From Paraburkholderia antibiotica (GTDB lineage: Bacteria; Pseudomonadota; Gammaproteobacteria; Burkholderiales; Burkholderiaceae), in assembly GCF_012927125.1 (NCBI RefSeq), contig NZ_JABBFZ010000003.1:372001-436000 (forward strand): a stretch of DNA of 64,000 bases, given 5' to 3'. Made by a program: the position numbers and the translations under genes. Positions 35,566-45,288 of this stretch are shown here, in pieces. Position 1 is the first letter of the stretch. Each line of letters opens with the position of its first letter. The notes under the pieces were generated by a model. The model did no database searches. It worked only from the letters and a program-made list of their open reading frames with translations, and was not told the origin of the DNA.

Positions 35566-35946
35566 TCAGAGTTGCCGCAGGCAGTACTGCGCGAGCGCAT
35601 CCAGCACGGCGTCATCCTCGCCGACCGCCACCGCGCAGCGGATCTCGACGGCGGGATGGGTGGCGCGGCATTGATCGATGAGCGCCGGCAAATCCTTGCG
35701 AATGTGGCCGCCTTGCCCGAAGAACACCGGCACGACGGTGATCGTGTCGCAGCCTTGCGTGATGAGTTGGGCGGTGGCCGTCGGCAGATCGGGTTCCATC
35801 AATTCGAGGAAAGCGACAGCGACGGCCTGCGCGTCGCCGCTCGCCGCGCGCGCGGTGCGCAGCTTGTCGGCGAGTCGCTCGAACGGCTCGCGCCAGCGCG
35901 CATCGCGCGCGCCGTGGCCAAACAGAATCAGTCCATGCATCGCCAT
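35566..35946 (-). CDS. cbiX: Sirohydrochlorin chelatase (CbiX/SirB family, single domain)
   Basis: A 126-residue protein, the short single-domain form. The N-terminal LILFGHGARDARW carries the metal-binding His of the family. VAVAFLELMEPDLPTA and VVPVFFGQGGHIRKDLP, with the second His, follow. It inserts ferrous iron (siroheme) or cobalt (cobalamin) into sirohydrochlorin. With the methyltransferase-only CobA at 29.2 kb it would supply siroheme for CysI. It lies 41 bases after lptG on the same strand. The start could be ATG 35946 or 35940. The metal preference is not deducible. Confidence 0.9.
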   Translation of the reverse strand: MAMHGLILFGHGARDARWREPFERLADKLRTARAASGDAQAVAVAFLELMEPDLPTATAQLITQGCDTITVVPVFFGQGGHIRKDLPALIDQCRATHPAVEIRCAVAVGEDDAVLDALAQYCLRQL

Positions 35947-35987
35947 CGTGTCGACTCCCGATTCCGATGAGGGTCTCGCGGCCTGCC

Positions 35988-37136
35988 TCAGTGCCGGTCG
36001 ACCCACTTCAGGCCGACGAGCCCGAGCACCAGGTAGATGAGCCCCGGCGTTGCCGCCGTCAGTGGTGCGGGCCACGTATTGAGCGTGCCGATATGCGAGA
36101 ACAGCGTGTTGAACAGCTGGAAGCTCATGCCAAGCATGATGCCGCCGAACACCTTCACGCCGACCACGCCGGCGCGCGTATGCAGATACGCGAACGGCAG
36201 CGACAGCACCAGCATCACGAACACCGCGAACGGATACAGGATCTTGCGCCACAGCGCGATTTCATAACGCTGCGTGTCCTGATGGTTCTCGGTCAGATGC
36301 TGGATGTAGCGGAACAGATTGAACATCGACATCCGGTCCGGCGACACCAGCAGCACCGACAGAATCTGCGGCGTCAGCTCCGAGCGCAGCGAATACTCGG
36401 GCAACGTGACCTGATTCGCGCGATACACCGGATTGAGCGCATCGGCGGGCGTGCTCGAAGGCGGCGGCACGTCGACCAGTTGCGTGTCGGTCACGCCGGT
36501 CAGCAGCCAGTGGCCCGGCGGCTGATAGCGGCCGCTTTGCGCGATCCGCACGTTCGAGAGCCGGAATTTCGAATCGAATTCGTAGATGCGCACGTTGCTG
36601 ATCGTTGCGTCGGGCCGCAGTTCGCCGACGTTGACGAAGCGCGTGACCTGCTCGCCGTCGGCGCGCTCGGTCAGCGTGTCCTTGACCCACACGCCCGACT
36701 GGAAGTTGCTCGACACCGACGAGCCGAGCGCCTCGAGCCGCACGCGCTCGGACAGCTGATCCGTGTACGGGCCGACCACTTCGCCGATCAGGTAGGTGAG
36801 GAACACGAGCGGAATGCCGATTTTCAGCAGCGAGCGCAGCGCCCGGTTGGTCGCGAGACCCGATACGCGGAAGATCGTGTATTCGGAGTTCGCGGCCATC
36901 TGCGCGAACACGTAGATCGCGCTGATCAGCGCGGCGACCGGAATGATTTCGTAGAAGCGCGACGGCGTTTGCAGCGCGACGCGTAGCACCGCGTACTGGA
37001 ACTTGTAGTTGCCGTGGCCGATCGAATTCAGTTCGTTGATCAGGTCGAAGAAAAAGAACAGACCCGAAAAAGCAAACAGGATGAAGACGAACGTGAGATA
37101 GATCTGACGCGCGAAATACCTTTCATAAATGCGCAT
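35988..37136 (-). CDS. lptG: LPS export ABC transporter permease LptG
   Basis: A 382-residue membrane protein starting MRIYERYFARQIYLTFVFILFAFSGLFFFFD, the usual LptG beginning. There are three N-terminal and three C-terminal hydrophobic segments around a large periplasmic beta-jellyroll domain (about residues 135-265). The block MAANSEYTIFRVSGL is a coupling-helix motif (family xxE.xAMRASG). With LptF and LptB it extracts lipopolysaccharide from the inner membrane. It begins three bases after the lptF stop, the standard lptFG arrangement. Confidence 0.95.
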   Translation of the reverse strand: MRIYERYFARQIYLTFVFILFAFSGLFFFFDLINELNSIGHGNYKFQYAVLRVALQTPSRFYEIIPVAALISAIYVFAQMAANSEYTIFRVSGLATNRALRSLLKIGIPLVFLTYLIGEVVGPYTDQLSERVRLEALGSSVSSNFQSGVWVKDTLTERADGEQVTRFVNVGELRPDATISNVRIYEFDSKFRLSNVRIAQSGRYQPPGHWLLTGVTDTQLVDVPPPSSTPADALNPVYRANQVTLPEYSLRSELTPQILSVLLVSPDRMSMFNLFRYIQHLTENHQDTQRYEIALWRKILYPFAVFVMLVLSLPFAYLHTRAGVVGVKVFGGIMLGMSFQLFNTLFSHIGTLNTWPAPLTAATPGLIYLVLGLVGLKWVDRH

Positions 37137-37139
37137 CGG

Positions 37140-38237
37140 TCAGGCTCCCTGCGAACGGCTGAACATGGCGCGCGTGAAGAGCGGCCGGTTGCGCACGCGT
37201 AGCCAGAAGATGACCGTGACGATCGCCGCGACGATCACGTGCAGGATCACGAGCCCGAGCCCGAACGACATCTTGCCCTGCTCGATCCACGCCTGCACGA
37301 CGTTCAGCAGGTTCGAATAGGTGAGGTAGATCAGCACGGCCATCACGAGGTTGATCGTGCGGCTGCGCCGCGGATTCTGGTGGGCGAGCGGAATCGCCAG
37401 CAGCATCAGGTTGATCGCGATCAACGGCAGGCCCGCGCGCCACGCGAATTCGGCGAGATTCTCGTTGGTCGGATTGCGCAGCAGCGTGAGCGTCGGCAAG
37501 CCGGTGGTGGTCGGCGTATTGACGACCGGCTGGCTCTGGATCTTCACGCCGTAGCGCTCGAACTCCATGATGCGGAAGTCGGGGTGGCCCGGCTCGCCGT
37601 CGTAGCGGCGGCCGTTTTCCAGCACGACGAAGCGGTCGCCGTTCTTGTGCGTCTCGACGTGGCCATTCTTCGACACCACCACGTTGACCTTGCCGCCCTC
37701 GGTGCTGGTCACGAACACGTTTTCGACGTGCCCCTGGTCGGGCGACATCTTCTCGATGAAGAACACCCGGTGCGTGGTGGGCGATTCGCGGAATTGCCCC
37801 GGCGCGAGCAGCGAGACCTCGTCGCGCTGCTGGAAGCGCGCGCGGATCAGCTTGCTCTGCTGGTTCGACCACGGCCAGCCGACGAACACGAAGAAGCAGA
37901 TCAGGATGATGATCGGCGTGGCAAAAATACCGATCGGCTTGATGAATTGCGTGAGACTCACGCCCGAGGACAGCCACACGACCATCTCGGAGTCTTTGTA
38001 CCAGCGCGTGAGCACGAACAGGATCGACACGAACAGGGTCGCGACGAGCATGATGGCCAGATAGCCGATCACGGTGAGGCCGATCAGGACCAGCACGTCG
38101 CGCGGGTCGATCTCGCCCGAGGCCGCGAAGCCGACGATGCGGATCATCATCGTCGTCAGCACGAGCGTGAGGAGAACCATGAACACGGCACCCGCCGTGT
38201 ACGCGAGTTCACGCTGAAGGGAGCGTTCGAAGATCAT
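37140..38237 (-). CDS. lptF: LPS export ABC transporter permease LptF
   Basis: A 365-residue protein with the LptF start MIFERSLQRELAYTAGAVFMVLL, three N-terminal membrane helices, the coupling segment WYKDSEMVVWLSSGVSL, a periplasmic domain (about residues 130-260) and three C-terminal helices. It forms the LptB2FG complex with LptG. It is divergent from pepA over 137 bases, the gene order usual in proteobacteria. Confidence 0.95.
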   Translation of the reverse strand: MIFERSLQRELAYTAGAVFMVLLTLVLTTMMIRIVGFAASGEIDPRDVLVLIGLTVIGYLAIMLVATLFVSILFVLTRWYKDSEMVVWLSSGVSLTQFIKPIGIFATPIIILICFFVFVGWPWSNQQSKLIRARFQQRDEVSLLAPGQFRESPTTHRVFFIEKMSPDQGHVENVFVTSTEGGKVNVVVSKNGHVETHKNGDRFVVLENGRRYDGEPGHPDFRIMEFERYGVKIQSQPVVNTPTTTGLPTLTLLRNPTNENLAEFAWRAGLPLIAINLMLLAIPLAHQNPRRSRTINLVMAVLIYLTYSNLLNVVQAWIEQGKMSFGLGLVILHVIVAAIVTVIFWLRVRNRPLFTRAMFSRSQGA

Positions 38238-38374
38238 TATTGATGACGAGAGGGGGCGCTCACGGCAACGCGCGGGTTCGGTCCCGTCACGCCTCCGGTG
38301 CAGCCGCCGCGGGAAAAATAGCGGATAATTGCGGCTTTCATCCTAAGCCCTGATTTTATCCGAGGACAAGCGCG

Positions 38375-39886
38375 ATGGACTTTAGCATAAAAGCCTGTGA
38401 TTGGACCAAAGGCTCGACGAACGGTTTCCTGACCGGGAAATCCGATTGCATCGTGATCGGTGTGTTCGAGTCGCAAACGCTCTCGGGCGCTGCGCTGGAG
38501 ATCGATGAAGCGACGCGCGGCCTGCTCACGCGCATCATCAAGGCGGGCGACATGGACGGCAAGGCCGGCACCACGCTGTTCCTGCACGAAGTGTCGGGCA
38601 TCGGCGCATCGCGCGTGCTGCTCGTCGGTCTCGGCAAACAGGACGCGTTCAGCCAGAAAGCCTACGGCGACGCGGTGCGCGCCGCGTGGCGCGCGCTGCT
38701 CGGCACGAAGATCGTGCAGGTCACGTTCACGCTCGCGCAACTGCCGGTGCTCGAGCGCGGCTCGGACTGGTGCGTGCGCGCCGCGATCCTCGCGCTGCGC
38801 GAGCTGACCTACCGCTTCACGCAGATGAAGAGCAAGCCGGACAACACGCCGCGCGCGCTCAAGCGCATCGTCTTCAGCGTCAACACCGGCGACGAAAAGG
38901 CTGCCAAGCTGGCCGCGAAGCAGGGCGCCGCGCTCGCCAACGGCATGGACCTGACGCGCGACCTCGGCAATCTGCCGAGCAACGTCTGCACGCCGACCTA
39001 CCTCGCGAACACCGCGAAGAAGCTCGCGAAAGACTGGAAGCTGAAGGTCGAAGTGCTCGGCGAGAAGCAGTGCGAAGCGCTGAAGATGGGCTCGTTCCTG
39101 TCGGTCACCGCGGGCGCGGTCGAGCCGGCGCAGTTCATCGTGCTGCAGTACCAGGGCGGCGCCGCGAAGGCCGCGCCGGTGGTGCTGGTCGGCAAGGGCG
39201 TCACGTTCGATACCGGCGGCATCTCGCTGAAGCCGGGCGAGGGCATGGACGAGATGAAGTACGACATGTGCGGCGCGGGCTCAGTGCTCGGCACGCTGCG
39301 CGCGGTCGCCGAGATGGGCCTGAAGATCAACGTGGTCGGCATCATTCCGGCCGTCGAGAACATGCCATCGGGCACGGCCACCAAGCCGGGCGACATCGTC
39401 ACCAGCATGAAGGGCATCACGATCGAGGTGCTCAACACGGACGCCGAAGGCCGCCTGATCCTGTGCGACGCGCTGACCTACGCGGAGCGCTTCAAGCCGG
39501 CCGCGGTGATCGACATCGCGACGCTGACGGGCGCCTGCATCATCGCGCTCGGCCATCACAACAGCGGGCTGTTCTCGAAGGACGACGCGCTCGCGGGCGA
39601 GCTGCTCGATGCATCGCGCGAAGCGTCCGACCCGGCATGGCGCCTGCCGCTCGACGACGAGTATCAGGACCAGCTGAAGTCGAACTTCGCGGATGTCGCG
39701 AACATCGGCGGACGTCCGGCGGGCAGCGTGACGGCGGCGTGCTTCCTCGCGCGCTTCACGGACGCGTACCCGTGGGCGCACCTCGACATCGCGGGCACCG
39801 CGTGGAAGAGCGGCTCGGCGAAGGGGGCGACCGGCCGGCCGGTGCCGCTGCTCGCGCAGTTCCTGATCGATCGCGCCGGGCAATGA
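38375..39886 (+). CDS. pepA: Leucyl aminopeptidase (M17)
   Basis: A 503-residue M17 aminopeptidase. The C-terminal catalytic domain has [29 protein letters not shown] with metal ligands Lys and Asp, and the family signature [10 protein letters not shown]. The late [16 protein letters not shown] is also conserved. It removes N-terminal residues from peptides with two bound metal ions; in E. coli the protein also binds DNA. GAGG stands before the ATG at 38375. Followed by holC, as in many proteobacteria. Confidence 0.96.
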   Translation: MDFSIKACDWTKGSTNGFLTGKSDCIVIGVFESQTLSGAALEIDEATRGLLTRIIKAGDMDGKAGTTLFLHEVSGIGASRVLLVGLGKQDAFSQKAYGDAVRAAWRALLGTKIVQVTFTLAQLPVLERGSDWCVRAAILALRELTYRFTQMKSKPDNTPRALKRIVFSVNTGDEKAAKLAAKQGAALANGMDLTRDLGNLPSNVCTPTYLANTAKKLAKDWKLKVEVLGEKQCEALKMGSFLSVTAGAVEPAQFIVLQYQGGAAKAAPVVLVGKGVTFDTGGISLKPGEGMDEMKYDMCGAGSVLGTLRAVAEMGLKINVVGIIPAVENMPSGTATKPGDIVTSMKGITIEVLNTDAEGRLILCDALTYAERFKPAAVIDIATLTGACIIALGHHNSGLFSKDDALAGELLDASREASDPAWRLPLDDEYQDQLKSNFADVANIGGRPAGSVTAACFLARFTDAYPWAHLDIAGTAWKSGSAKGATGRPVPLLAQFLIDRAGQ

Positions 39887-39974
39887 CGCAGTGCGGTAAG
39901 CGCGCGCACGGCGCGCGGCAAGCGAGGCGTCAAGCCGGGCATCAGGCTGAGCATCAAGCGGGGCGGAGCGGCCG

Positions 39975-40397
39975 ATGACGAGAATCGACTTTCACTCGAA
40001 CGTCGGCGATTCGCTGCTGTACGCGTGCCGCCTCGTGCGCAAGGCGTATCTGGCGGGCCAGCCGCTCGTCGTGCTGGCCGAGCCCGCGCGTCTGCGGGCC
40101 TTCGACGAAAAGCTGTGGACCTTCTCGCCGCTCGATTTCATCCCGCACTGCATGGCGGGAACGCCGCTTGCGGCCGACACGCCGGTCGTGCTGGCCACGA
40201 ATCTCGACGACGTGCCGCATCACCAGGTGCTGCTCAATCTCGGCGCGACGGTGCCGGCGCAGTTCGCGCGCTTCGAAAGATTGCTCGAAGTGGTCGGTAA
40301 CGCACAGGACGAACTGGTCGCGGGCCGGGATCGCTATCGCTTCTATCGCGATCGCGGCTATGCTTTGAACAACTACAAGCAGGGCGGCGACGCGTGA
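39975..40397 (+). CDS. holC: DNA polymerase III chi subunit
   Basis: A 140-residue HolC. The opening MTRIDFHSNVGDSLLYACRLVRKAYLAGQPLVVLA, the FSPLDFIPHCMAG block and the final FYRDRGYALNNYKQGG are typical. Chi links the clamp loader to single-stranded DNA-binding protein at the replication fork. It follows pepA by 88 bases. Confidence 0.94.
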   Translation: MTRIDFHSNVGDSLLYACRLVRKAYLAGQPLVVLAEPARLRAFDEKLWTFSPLDFIPHCMAGTPLAADTPVVLATNLDDVPHHQVLLNLGATVPAQFARFERLLEVVGNAQDELVAGRDRYRFYRDRGYALNNYKQGGDA

Positions 40398-40618
40398 TTT
40401 TTCGCGCGGCGCGGCGGGTCCGGTAGCTTGACGGGCCGGCGCGTAGCACGAGGTCCGCCCTGTCCGGCATTGCCGATACCGTCTGTTATTCCGCGCTGCA
40501 CCTATCGTCGGGCGTCGCTGCTGCGAGGTGATGACGTCTGAGGTGGCGCTAGCGGTGGCTGCGGCGCGCGGCATGCGGACAGCCCGCTTTGGCTTCGACT
40601 CAAACACGGAGAGCGCAC

Positions 40619-41467
40619 GTGTCCGATCCCAACGACAATTCGATTCCAGTCCTGAACGAGGTCATCGTGCCGGGTCGCGCGTCACAGACGCGCGATACGT
40701 CGGCCGATGCCGGCGCAGCGGTCGCGCCTGCAGCCCAGTCGGGCGCTGAACCCGCCGCTCAGGCCGTTCCCCCGTCTCCGACACCGCGCGAGCCGACGTT
40801 TCGCACGGAGCCCGCGTTCGTGCCGCCTCCGGCGCAACAGGCCGAACCGGTGCTCGCGCCCGAGCCCGTGCTCACGCCGGAACAGATGGTGTCGCCGGCG
40901 CCTGTGCTGGCGCCGGCGCCGCTGTCCACGGCGCCGGCCGTGCATCAGGACCGGCCGCCGGCATCGACCGAGGCGCAAGCCGAGCTGCATCAGCCGCACG
41001 TGGCCGATCACACGCATGCGAAACAGCGCCAGCGTCCGCATCACGGTGTGCATGTCCGCCATGGGCATGAAGACGTGCATGAAGACACGTCGGTGTCGCC
41101 GGGCGTGTTCGATCGGACCGAGCCGGCGATCCCGCTCGAAGCCGGCGCGACCGTGCCACCCGATGTCGGCAGCGAGGCCGCGCAAGACGTGCCTCGTGAC
41201 GTGCCTCAAGACGCCGCGCAAGCCGCCGAGCCGCCGCTCGATACCGACGCGATCGCCGAACGTCTGCGTGGCCGCTTCGCGAGCTTCCTGACGGGCGACG
41301 GGCGCGGCATCATCGAGGCGCGTTGCCGCGATGCGTTGCAGCAGCACACGAACCTGCTGGTGACGCAGATCACCCGCGAAGTCGCGCAGACGCTCGAAGC
41401 CGAGATGACCGGCTGGGTACGCGAAGCGGTGGAAGAGGAGCTGGCGCGGCACGCGGGCCGCGCGTGA
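40619..41467 (+). CDS. DUF2486 family protein
   Basis: A 282-residue protein starting (M/V)SDPNDNSIPVLNEVIVPG, the conserved opening of DUF2486, a family found beside holC in Burkholderiales. A long low-complexity middle rich in Pro, Ala, Glu and Gln (with PEPVLTPE-type repeats) precedes a His-rich patch (HGVHVRHGHEDVHEDT). A helical C-terminal domain runs from about residue 210 (IAERLRGRFASFLTGDGRGIIEARC). The start is GTG 40619, with CGGAGAG six bases before it. Function unknown; the C-terminal helices look like an interaction module. Confidence 0.88.
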   Translation: MSDPNDNSIPVLNEVIVPGRASQTRDTSADAGAAVAPAAQSGAEPAAQAVPPSPTPREPTFRTEPAFVPPPAQQAEPVLAPEPVLTPEQMVSPAPVLAPAPLSTAPAVHQDRPPASTEAQAELHQPHVADHTHAKQRQRPHHGVHVRHGHEDVHEDTSVSPGVFDRTEPAIPLEAGATVPPDVGSEAAQDVPRDVPQDAAQAAEPPLDTDAIAERLRGRFASFLTGDGRGIIEARCRDALQQHTNLLVTQITREVAQTLEAEMTGWVREAVEEELARHAGRA

Positions 41468-41489
41468 GAGCGTGGGAAGGGGCTGCGGG

Positions 41490-41537
41490 AAGGATTACCT
41501 GAAGGACTGCCTGAAGGATTACCTGAAGGACTACCCG
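41490..41537. repeat. Tandem repeat, 4 x 12 bases
   Basis: Four consecutive 12-base units: AAGGATTACCTG, AAGGACTGCCTG, AAGGATTACCTG, AAGGACTACCCG. They lie 22 bases after the DUF2486 stop and outside any gene. Units alternate between two forms, so an older 24-base unit may have duplicated. Confidence 0.85.
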
Positions 41538-41638
41538 AGGCGGAGCAGGGAACGGCGCAGCCGCCGGGCGCCGTGAGCAAATCACGTCATTCGGCGGTCG
41601 TGCGCCTTTATCGCAACTTTTCCATCAACACGCCGCAA

Positions 41639-41977
41639 TTACTTCAGCGTCAACACCCAGGCCGCCAATGAGGCCGCCTGATCGGGCGTCAGCTGCGTAT
41701 TCGCGGGCATCGGCACCTGGCCCCACACGCCGGTGCTGCCGTCGAGAATCTTGTGCTTCAGGTAGGTGGCCGCGTCCTCGCGTCCCGCGTATTTCATGGC
41801 GACGTCGTGCAGCGCGGGCCCCATGAACGGACGCGTGACCGAGTGGCAGCTCATGCAGTTCTTCTGCTGCGCGAGCGCGAGGCCGGTGGCGGTCTCTGCA
41901 TGGGCGGGACGGGCGACGCTCAGGGCGGCGGCAAGCGCAACAGCGGCGGCTACGGCTGCATACGACAGCGATTTCAT
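41639..41977 (-). CDS. Small secreted cytochrome c
   Basis: A 112-residue class I cytochrome c precursor. The signal peptide ends near AHA-ET. The heme motif CMSCH has Cys41, Cys44 and His45, and Met90 in VPMPAN is the likely axial ligand. It is a small periplasmic electron carrier. The C-terminal TPDQAASLAAWVLTLK is typical of the cyt c551/c552 group. GGAGA precedes the ATG. It lies alone, downstream of the terminator after ilvD. Confidence 0.92.
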   Translation of the reverse strand: MKSLSYAAVAAAVALAAALSVARPAHAETATGLALAQQKNCMSCHSVTRPFMGPALHDVAMKYAGREDAATYLKHKILDGSTGVWGQVPMPANTQLTPDQAASLAAWVLTLK

Positions 41978-42019
41978 TGTGGTCTCCGCCGGTGCGAAAG
42001 CCCGGCCTGTGGTGCACGC

Positions 42020-42025
42020 ATTATA
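42020..42025 (-). promoter_or_regulatory. Possible -10 element of the cytochrome c gene
   Basis: TATAAT on the minus strand, 43 bases from the start codon. The -35 region would overlap the terminator stem and shows no good match, so only the -10 box is supported. Confidence 0.35.
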
Positions 42026-42028
42026 AGA

Positions 42029-42065
42029 GCAAAGGGGCGCACGTTTTTTTCGTGCGCCCCTTTGC
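42029..42065. terminator. Strong terminator hairpin after ilvD
   Basis: A perfect 15-base-pair stem (42029-42043 with 42051-42065) encloses a run of seven T (A on the minus strand). It lies 104 bases after the ilvD stop and just upstream of the cytochrome c promoter region. Confidence 0.75.
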
Positions 42066-42168
42066 ATTGTGGCGTCGCGCGACGGTGGCCGGCGCCGCTT
42101 TGGGCGCTTTGTTCGGCACTGTTATCGGCTGTGGTTGACCTCGCTCAACCCGCCGTTCAATTCACCTC

Positions 42169-43842
42169 TCAACCCGTCACCGCCCCCCGGTTCGCCGGCT
42201 GCGCAAGCGTGAAGTACTTCGCCATCACGCCGCGCGTGTAACGCGGCTGCGGCGCCTGCCATGCGGCGCGGCGGCGCTGCAGTTCGGCGTCGTCGATGTT
42301 CAGTTGCAGCAGCAGTTTGTGCGCGTCGATCGTGATCGAGTCGCCCTCCTGCACCAGCGCGATCGTGCCGCCGACGAACGCCTCAGGCGCCACATGCCCG
42401 ACCACCATGCCCCACGTGCCACCCGAGAAGCGGCCGTCGGTGATCAGGCCGACCGTCTCGCCGAGCCCCTTGCCGATGATCGCCGAGGTCGGCGCGAGCA
42501 TCTCCGGCATACCGGGCCCGCCCTTCGGGCCAAGGTAGCGCAGCACGACGACATCGCCGGCGACGATCTTGTCCGCGAGGATCGCTTCGAGCGCGCTCTG
42601 CTCATCGTCGAACACGCGCGCCGGGCCCGTGATCACCGGATTCTTCAGCCCGGTGATCTTGGCGACCGCGCCGTCGACGGCGAGATTGCCTTTCAGGATC
42701 GCGAGGTGGCCCTCGGCGTACAGCGCCTTATCGATCGGGAAGATCACCTGCTGATCGGCGCGCGGTTTGCTGGGCACGTCCTTCAGTTCTTCGGCGATTG
42801 TCTTGCCGGTGATCGTGATGCAGTCGCCGTGCAGCAGGCCCGCATCGAGCAGGATCTTCAGCACCTGCGGGATGCCACCGGCCTTGTGCAGATCGGTCGC
42901 GACGTACTGCCCCGACGGCTTCAGGTTGCAGATCACCGGCACCTTCTTGCGCATCCGCTCGAAGTCCTCGATCGTCCATTCGACCTCGGCCGCATGCGCG
43001 ATCGCCAGGTAGTGCAGCACCGCGTTGGTCGAGCCGCCGGTCGCCATGATCAGCGCGACCGCGTTTTCGATCGACTGCTTCGTGATGATGTCGCGCGGCT
43101 TCAGATCCTTCTTGACCGCTTCGACGAGCACGCGCGCCGACTCGGCCGCCGAGTCGACTTTCTCCTGGTCGGGGTTGGCCATCGTCGATGAATACATCAG
43201 CGACATGCCGAGCGCCTCGAACGACGAGCTCATCGTATTGGCCGTGTACATGCCGCCGCACGAGCCGGTCGACGGGCACGCGTTCTTCTCGATGCCCTCG
43301 AAGTCCTCCTCCGACATGCGTCCGGCGGTGAATTCGCCGACCGCCTCGAACGACGACACGATCGTCAGATCGGTGCCTTTCCAGTTGCCCGGGCGGATTG
43401 TGCCGCCATACACGTAGATGCCTGGCACGTTGATGCGGGCAAGCGCGATCATGCCGCCCGGCATGTTCTTGTCGCAGCCGCCGATCACGACCACGCCGTC
43501 CATCCATTGCCCCTGCACGCAGGTTTCGATGCAGTCGGCGATCACCTCGCGCGACACCAGCGAATATTTCATGCCCTCGGTGCCCATCGACATGCCGTCC
43601 GAGATCGTCGGCGTGCCGAAGGTCTGCGGGTTCGCATCGGCGCGCCTGATCGCGGTGACGGCCGCGTCGGCGAGGCGCTGCAGGCCGGCGTTGCACGGCG
43701 TGATGGTGGAATGGCCGTTGGCGACGCCGATCATCGGCTTGTCGAAGTCTTCTTTCTGGTAGCCGAGCGCGTAGTACATCGAGCGATTCGGCGAGCGTGC
43801 GACGCCCTGGGTGATGTTTTTCGAACGACGGTTGTAGGCCAT
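42169..43842 (-). CDS. ilvD: Dihydroxy-acid dehydratase
   Basis: A 557-residue IlvD. The iron-sulfur cysteine motifs [10 protein letters not shown] and [17 protein letters not shown] are intact. The C-terminal [33 protein letters not shown] block is typical. It dehydrates dihydroxy-isovalerate and the isoleucine homologue in branched-chain amino acid synthesis. It is divergent from a LysR regulator. Confidence 0.96.
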   Translation of the reverse strand: MAYNRRSKNITQGVARSPNRSMYYALGYQKEDFDKPMIGVANGHSTITPCNAGLQRLADAAVTAIRRADANPQTFGTPTISDGMSMGTEGMKYSLVSREVIADCIETCVQGQWMDGVVVIGGCDKNMPGGMIALARINVPGIYVYGGTIRPGNWKGTDLTIVSSFEAVGEFTAGRMSEEDFEGIEKNACPSTGSCGGMYTANTMSSSFEALGMSLMYSSTMANPDQEKVDSAAESARVLVEAVKKDLKPRDIITKQSIENAVALIMATGGSTNAVLHYLAIAHAAEVEWTIEDFERMRKKVPVICNLKPSGQYVATDLHKAGGIPQVLKILLDAGLLHGDCITITGKTIAEELKDVPSKPRADQQVIFPIDKALYAEGHLAILKGNLAVDGAVAKITGLKNPVITGPARVFDDEQSALEAILADKIVAGDVVVLRYLGPKGGPGMPEMLAPTSAIIGKGLGETVGLITDGRFSGGTWGMVVGHVAPEAFVGGTIALVQEGDSITIDAHKLLLQLNIDDAELQRRRAAWQAPQPRYTRGVMAKYFTLAQPANRGAVTG

Positions 43843-44061
43843 GGGGAAGCTCCAAGTCTGTCGGTTCTGTTGGTTCTGTCGGTTCCGTTCGTCAGTCAGC
43901 CGGGCCGCGTGGGGACCTGCGGCTGCGTCGGGGGATGCGCGCGGCGGGTGCTCGCGCGCGCATCCGTTCAGTGTAGTGCCGCCAGGCGTCGCGGACAGAC
44001 GGTTTTGCGTAGCGCGTGCCGCGTGTATTATTCGCCCTTATTCAGGTCGAAAAAAGTATTA

Positions 44062-45102
44062 ATGCTGCCGACGATTCCCGATCTGCGCCAGTTGCGCTAC
44101 TTCGTTGCCGTCGCCGAGGAAAAGCACTTCGGCCGCGCGGCCGCGCGTCTGTCGATGACGCAGCCGCCGCTGTCGCAGGCGATCCGCGCGCTCGAGGAGA
44201 CGCTCGGCGTCGAGCTGTTCGCGCGCACCAAGCGCTCGGTCGAGCTGACGGCGGTCGGCGCCGATCTGCTGCCCGAGGTCCAGCGGCTGCTGGCGGCCGC
44301 GGAAGGGCTGCGGCCGCTCGCGCAGAGCCTTGCGCGCGGCGAGGCGGGGGTGCTGTCGCTCGCGTTCGTGTCGACCGCGGACTACGGGCTGTTGCCGCTG
44401 TTGCTGCGCGATTTCGGCGTGCGCCATCCGCGCGTGCGGCTCGAGCTGACCGAGGCGACCAGCGACGTGCAGATCGAAGAGCTGGTGGCCGGGCGCATCG
44501 ACGCCGGTCTCGTGATCGCGCCGCTGCCGTCGCGTCACGCGGCGCAATTGTCGTGGTTGCCGCTCGCGCGCGAGCCGCTGGTGATCGCGATGTCGACGGA
44601 GCGCGCGGCGCGCTTGCAGAGTGGCGCGCAAGCCGACGGCAAGGGCCGGGCGAAGGGGAGCGGCAAAGGCAGCGTTAAAGGCAACGTCGAAGACAACGCT
44701 GCCGTCGCTCAGGACCCCACAGCCGAATGGCTCGACGTGCCGGTGAGCCTGCGCGATCTCGCCGACGCGCCGCTCGTGATCTTCCCAAGGCGTCTGGCGC
44801 CGGGCTTTTATGACATCATTATGGATTGCTACGGCGTCGCGGGCCTCACGCCGCGGATCGGCCAGGAGGCGATCCAGATGCAGACGATCGTCAGCCTCGT
44901 GTCCGCCGGCATGGGCGTCGCACTGGTGCCGCAATCGTTGCGTAACCTGCGCCGCACGGGCGTGGTGTATCGGCCGCTGTCGGAGTCGGTGCCCGCGATC
45001 GAGACCGGTCTCGTCTGGCGCACGGACGAGGTGAGTCCGGTGCTGGCGGGCTTCATCGAGATCGTGCGCGCGCATGCGGCGACGGTGGCCGCGCGTCTCT
45101 AG
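44062..45102 (+). CDS. LysR-family regulator with low-complexity insert
   Basis: A 346-residue LysR regulator, about 40 residues longer than usual. The helix-turn-helix region is LRQLRYFVAVAEEKHFGRAAARLSMTQPPLSQAIRALEETLG. In the effector domain a segment around residues 186-225 is Gly/Lys/Ala-rich (GKGRAKGSGKGSVKGN) and looks inserted into an otherwise normal domain. AAAAAG precedes the ATG weakly. It is divergent from ilvD by 219 bases, so it may control ilvD, but the target and inducer are not known. Confidence 0.88.
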   Translation: MLPTIPDLRQLRYFVAVAEEKHFGRAAARLSMTQPPLSQAIRALEETLGVELFARTKRSVELTAVGADLLPEVQRLLAAAEGLRPLAQSLARGEAGVLSLAFVSTADYGLLPLLLRDFGVRHPRVRLELTEATSDVQIEELVAGRIDAGLVIAPLPSRHAAQLSWLPLAREPLVIAMSTERAARLQSGAQADGKGRAKGSGKGSVKGNVEDNAAVAQDPTAEWLDVPVSLRDLADAPLVIFPRRLAPGFYDIIMDCYGVAGLTPRIGQEAIQMQTIVSLVSAGMGVALVPQSLRNLRRTGVVYRPLSESVPAIETGLVWRTDEVSPVLAGFIEIVRAHAATVAARL

Positions 45103-45288
45103 TCGTGCCGCCGCGAACGCAATGCGAACGGCGGCGTCCAATGCAGGCACGCGGCGCGTGCTAGCGTCGTGCCCGCTGCCGCTGCTTGCGGGGCAAGTGG
45201 CGTGCCGTCGTTGATCATTCTGTAAGGCCGCTGCGGTAAAACTGCCGCTGCAAAACGCTTCTGAACCTGAACTGCCCATAACTACACG

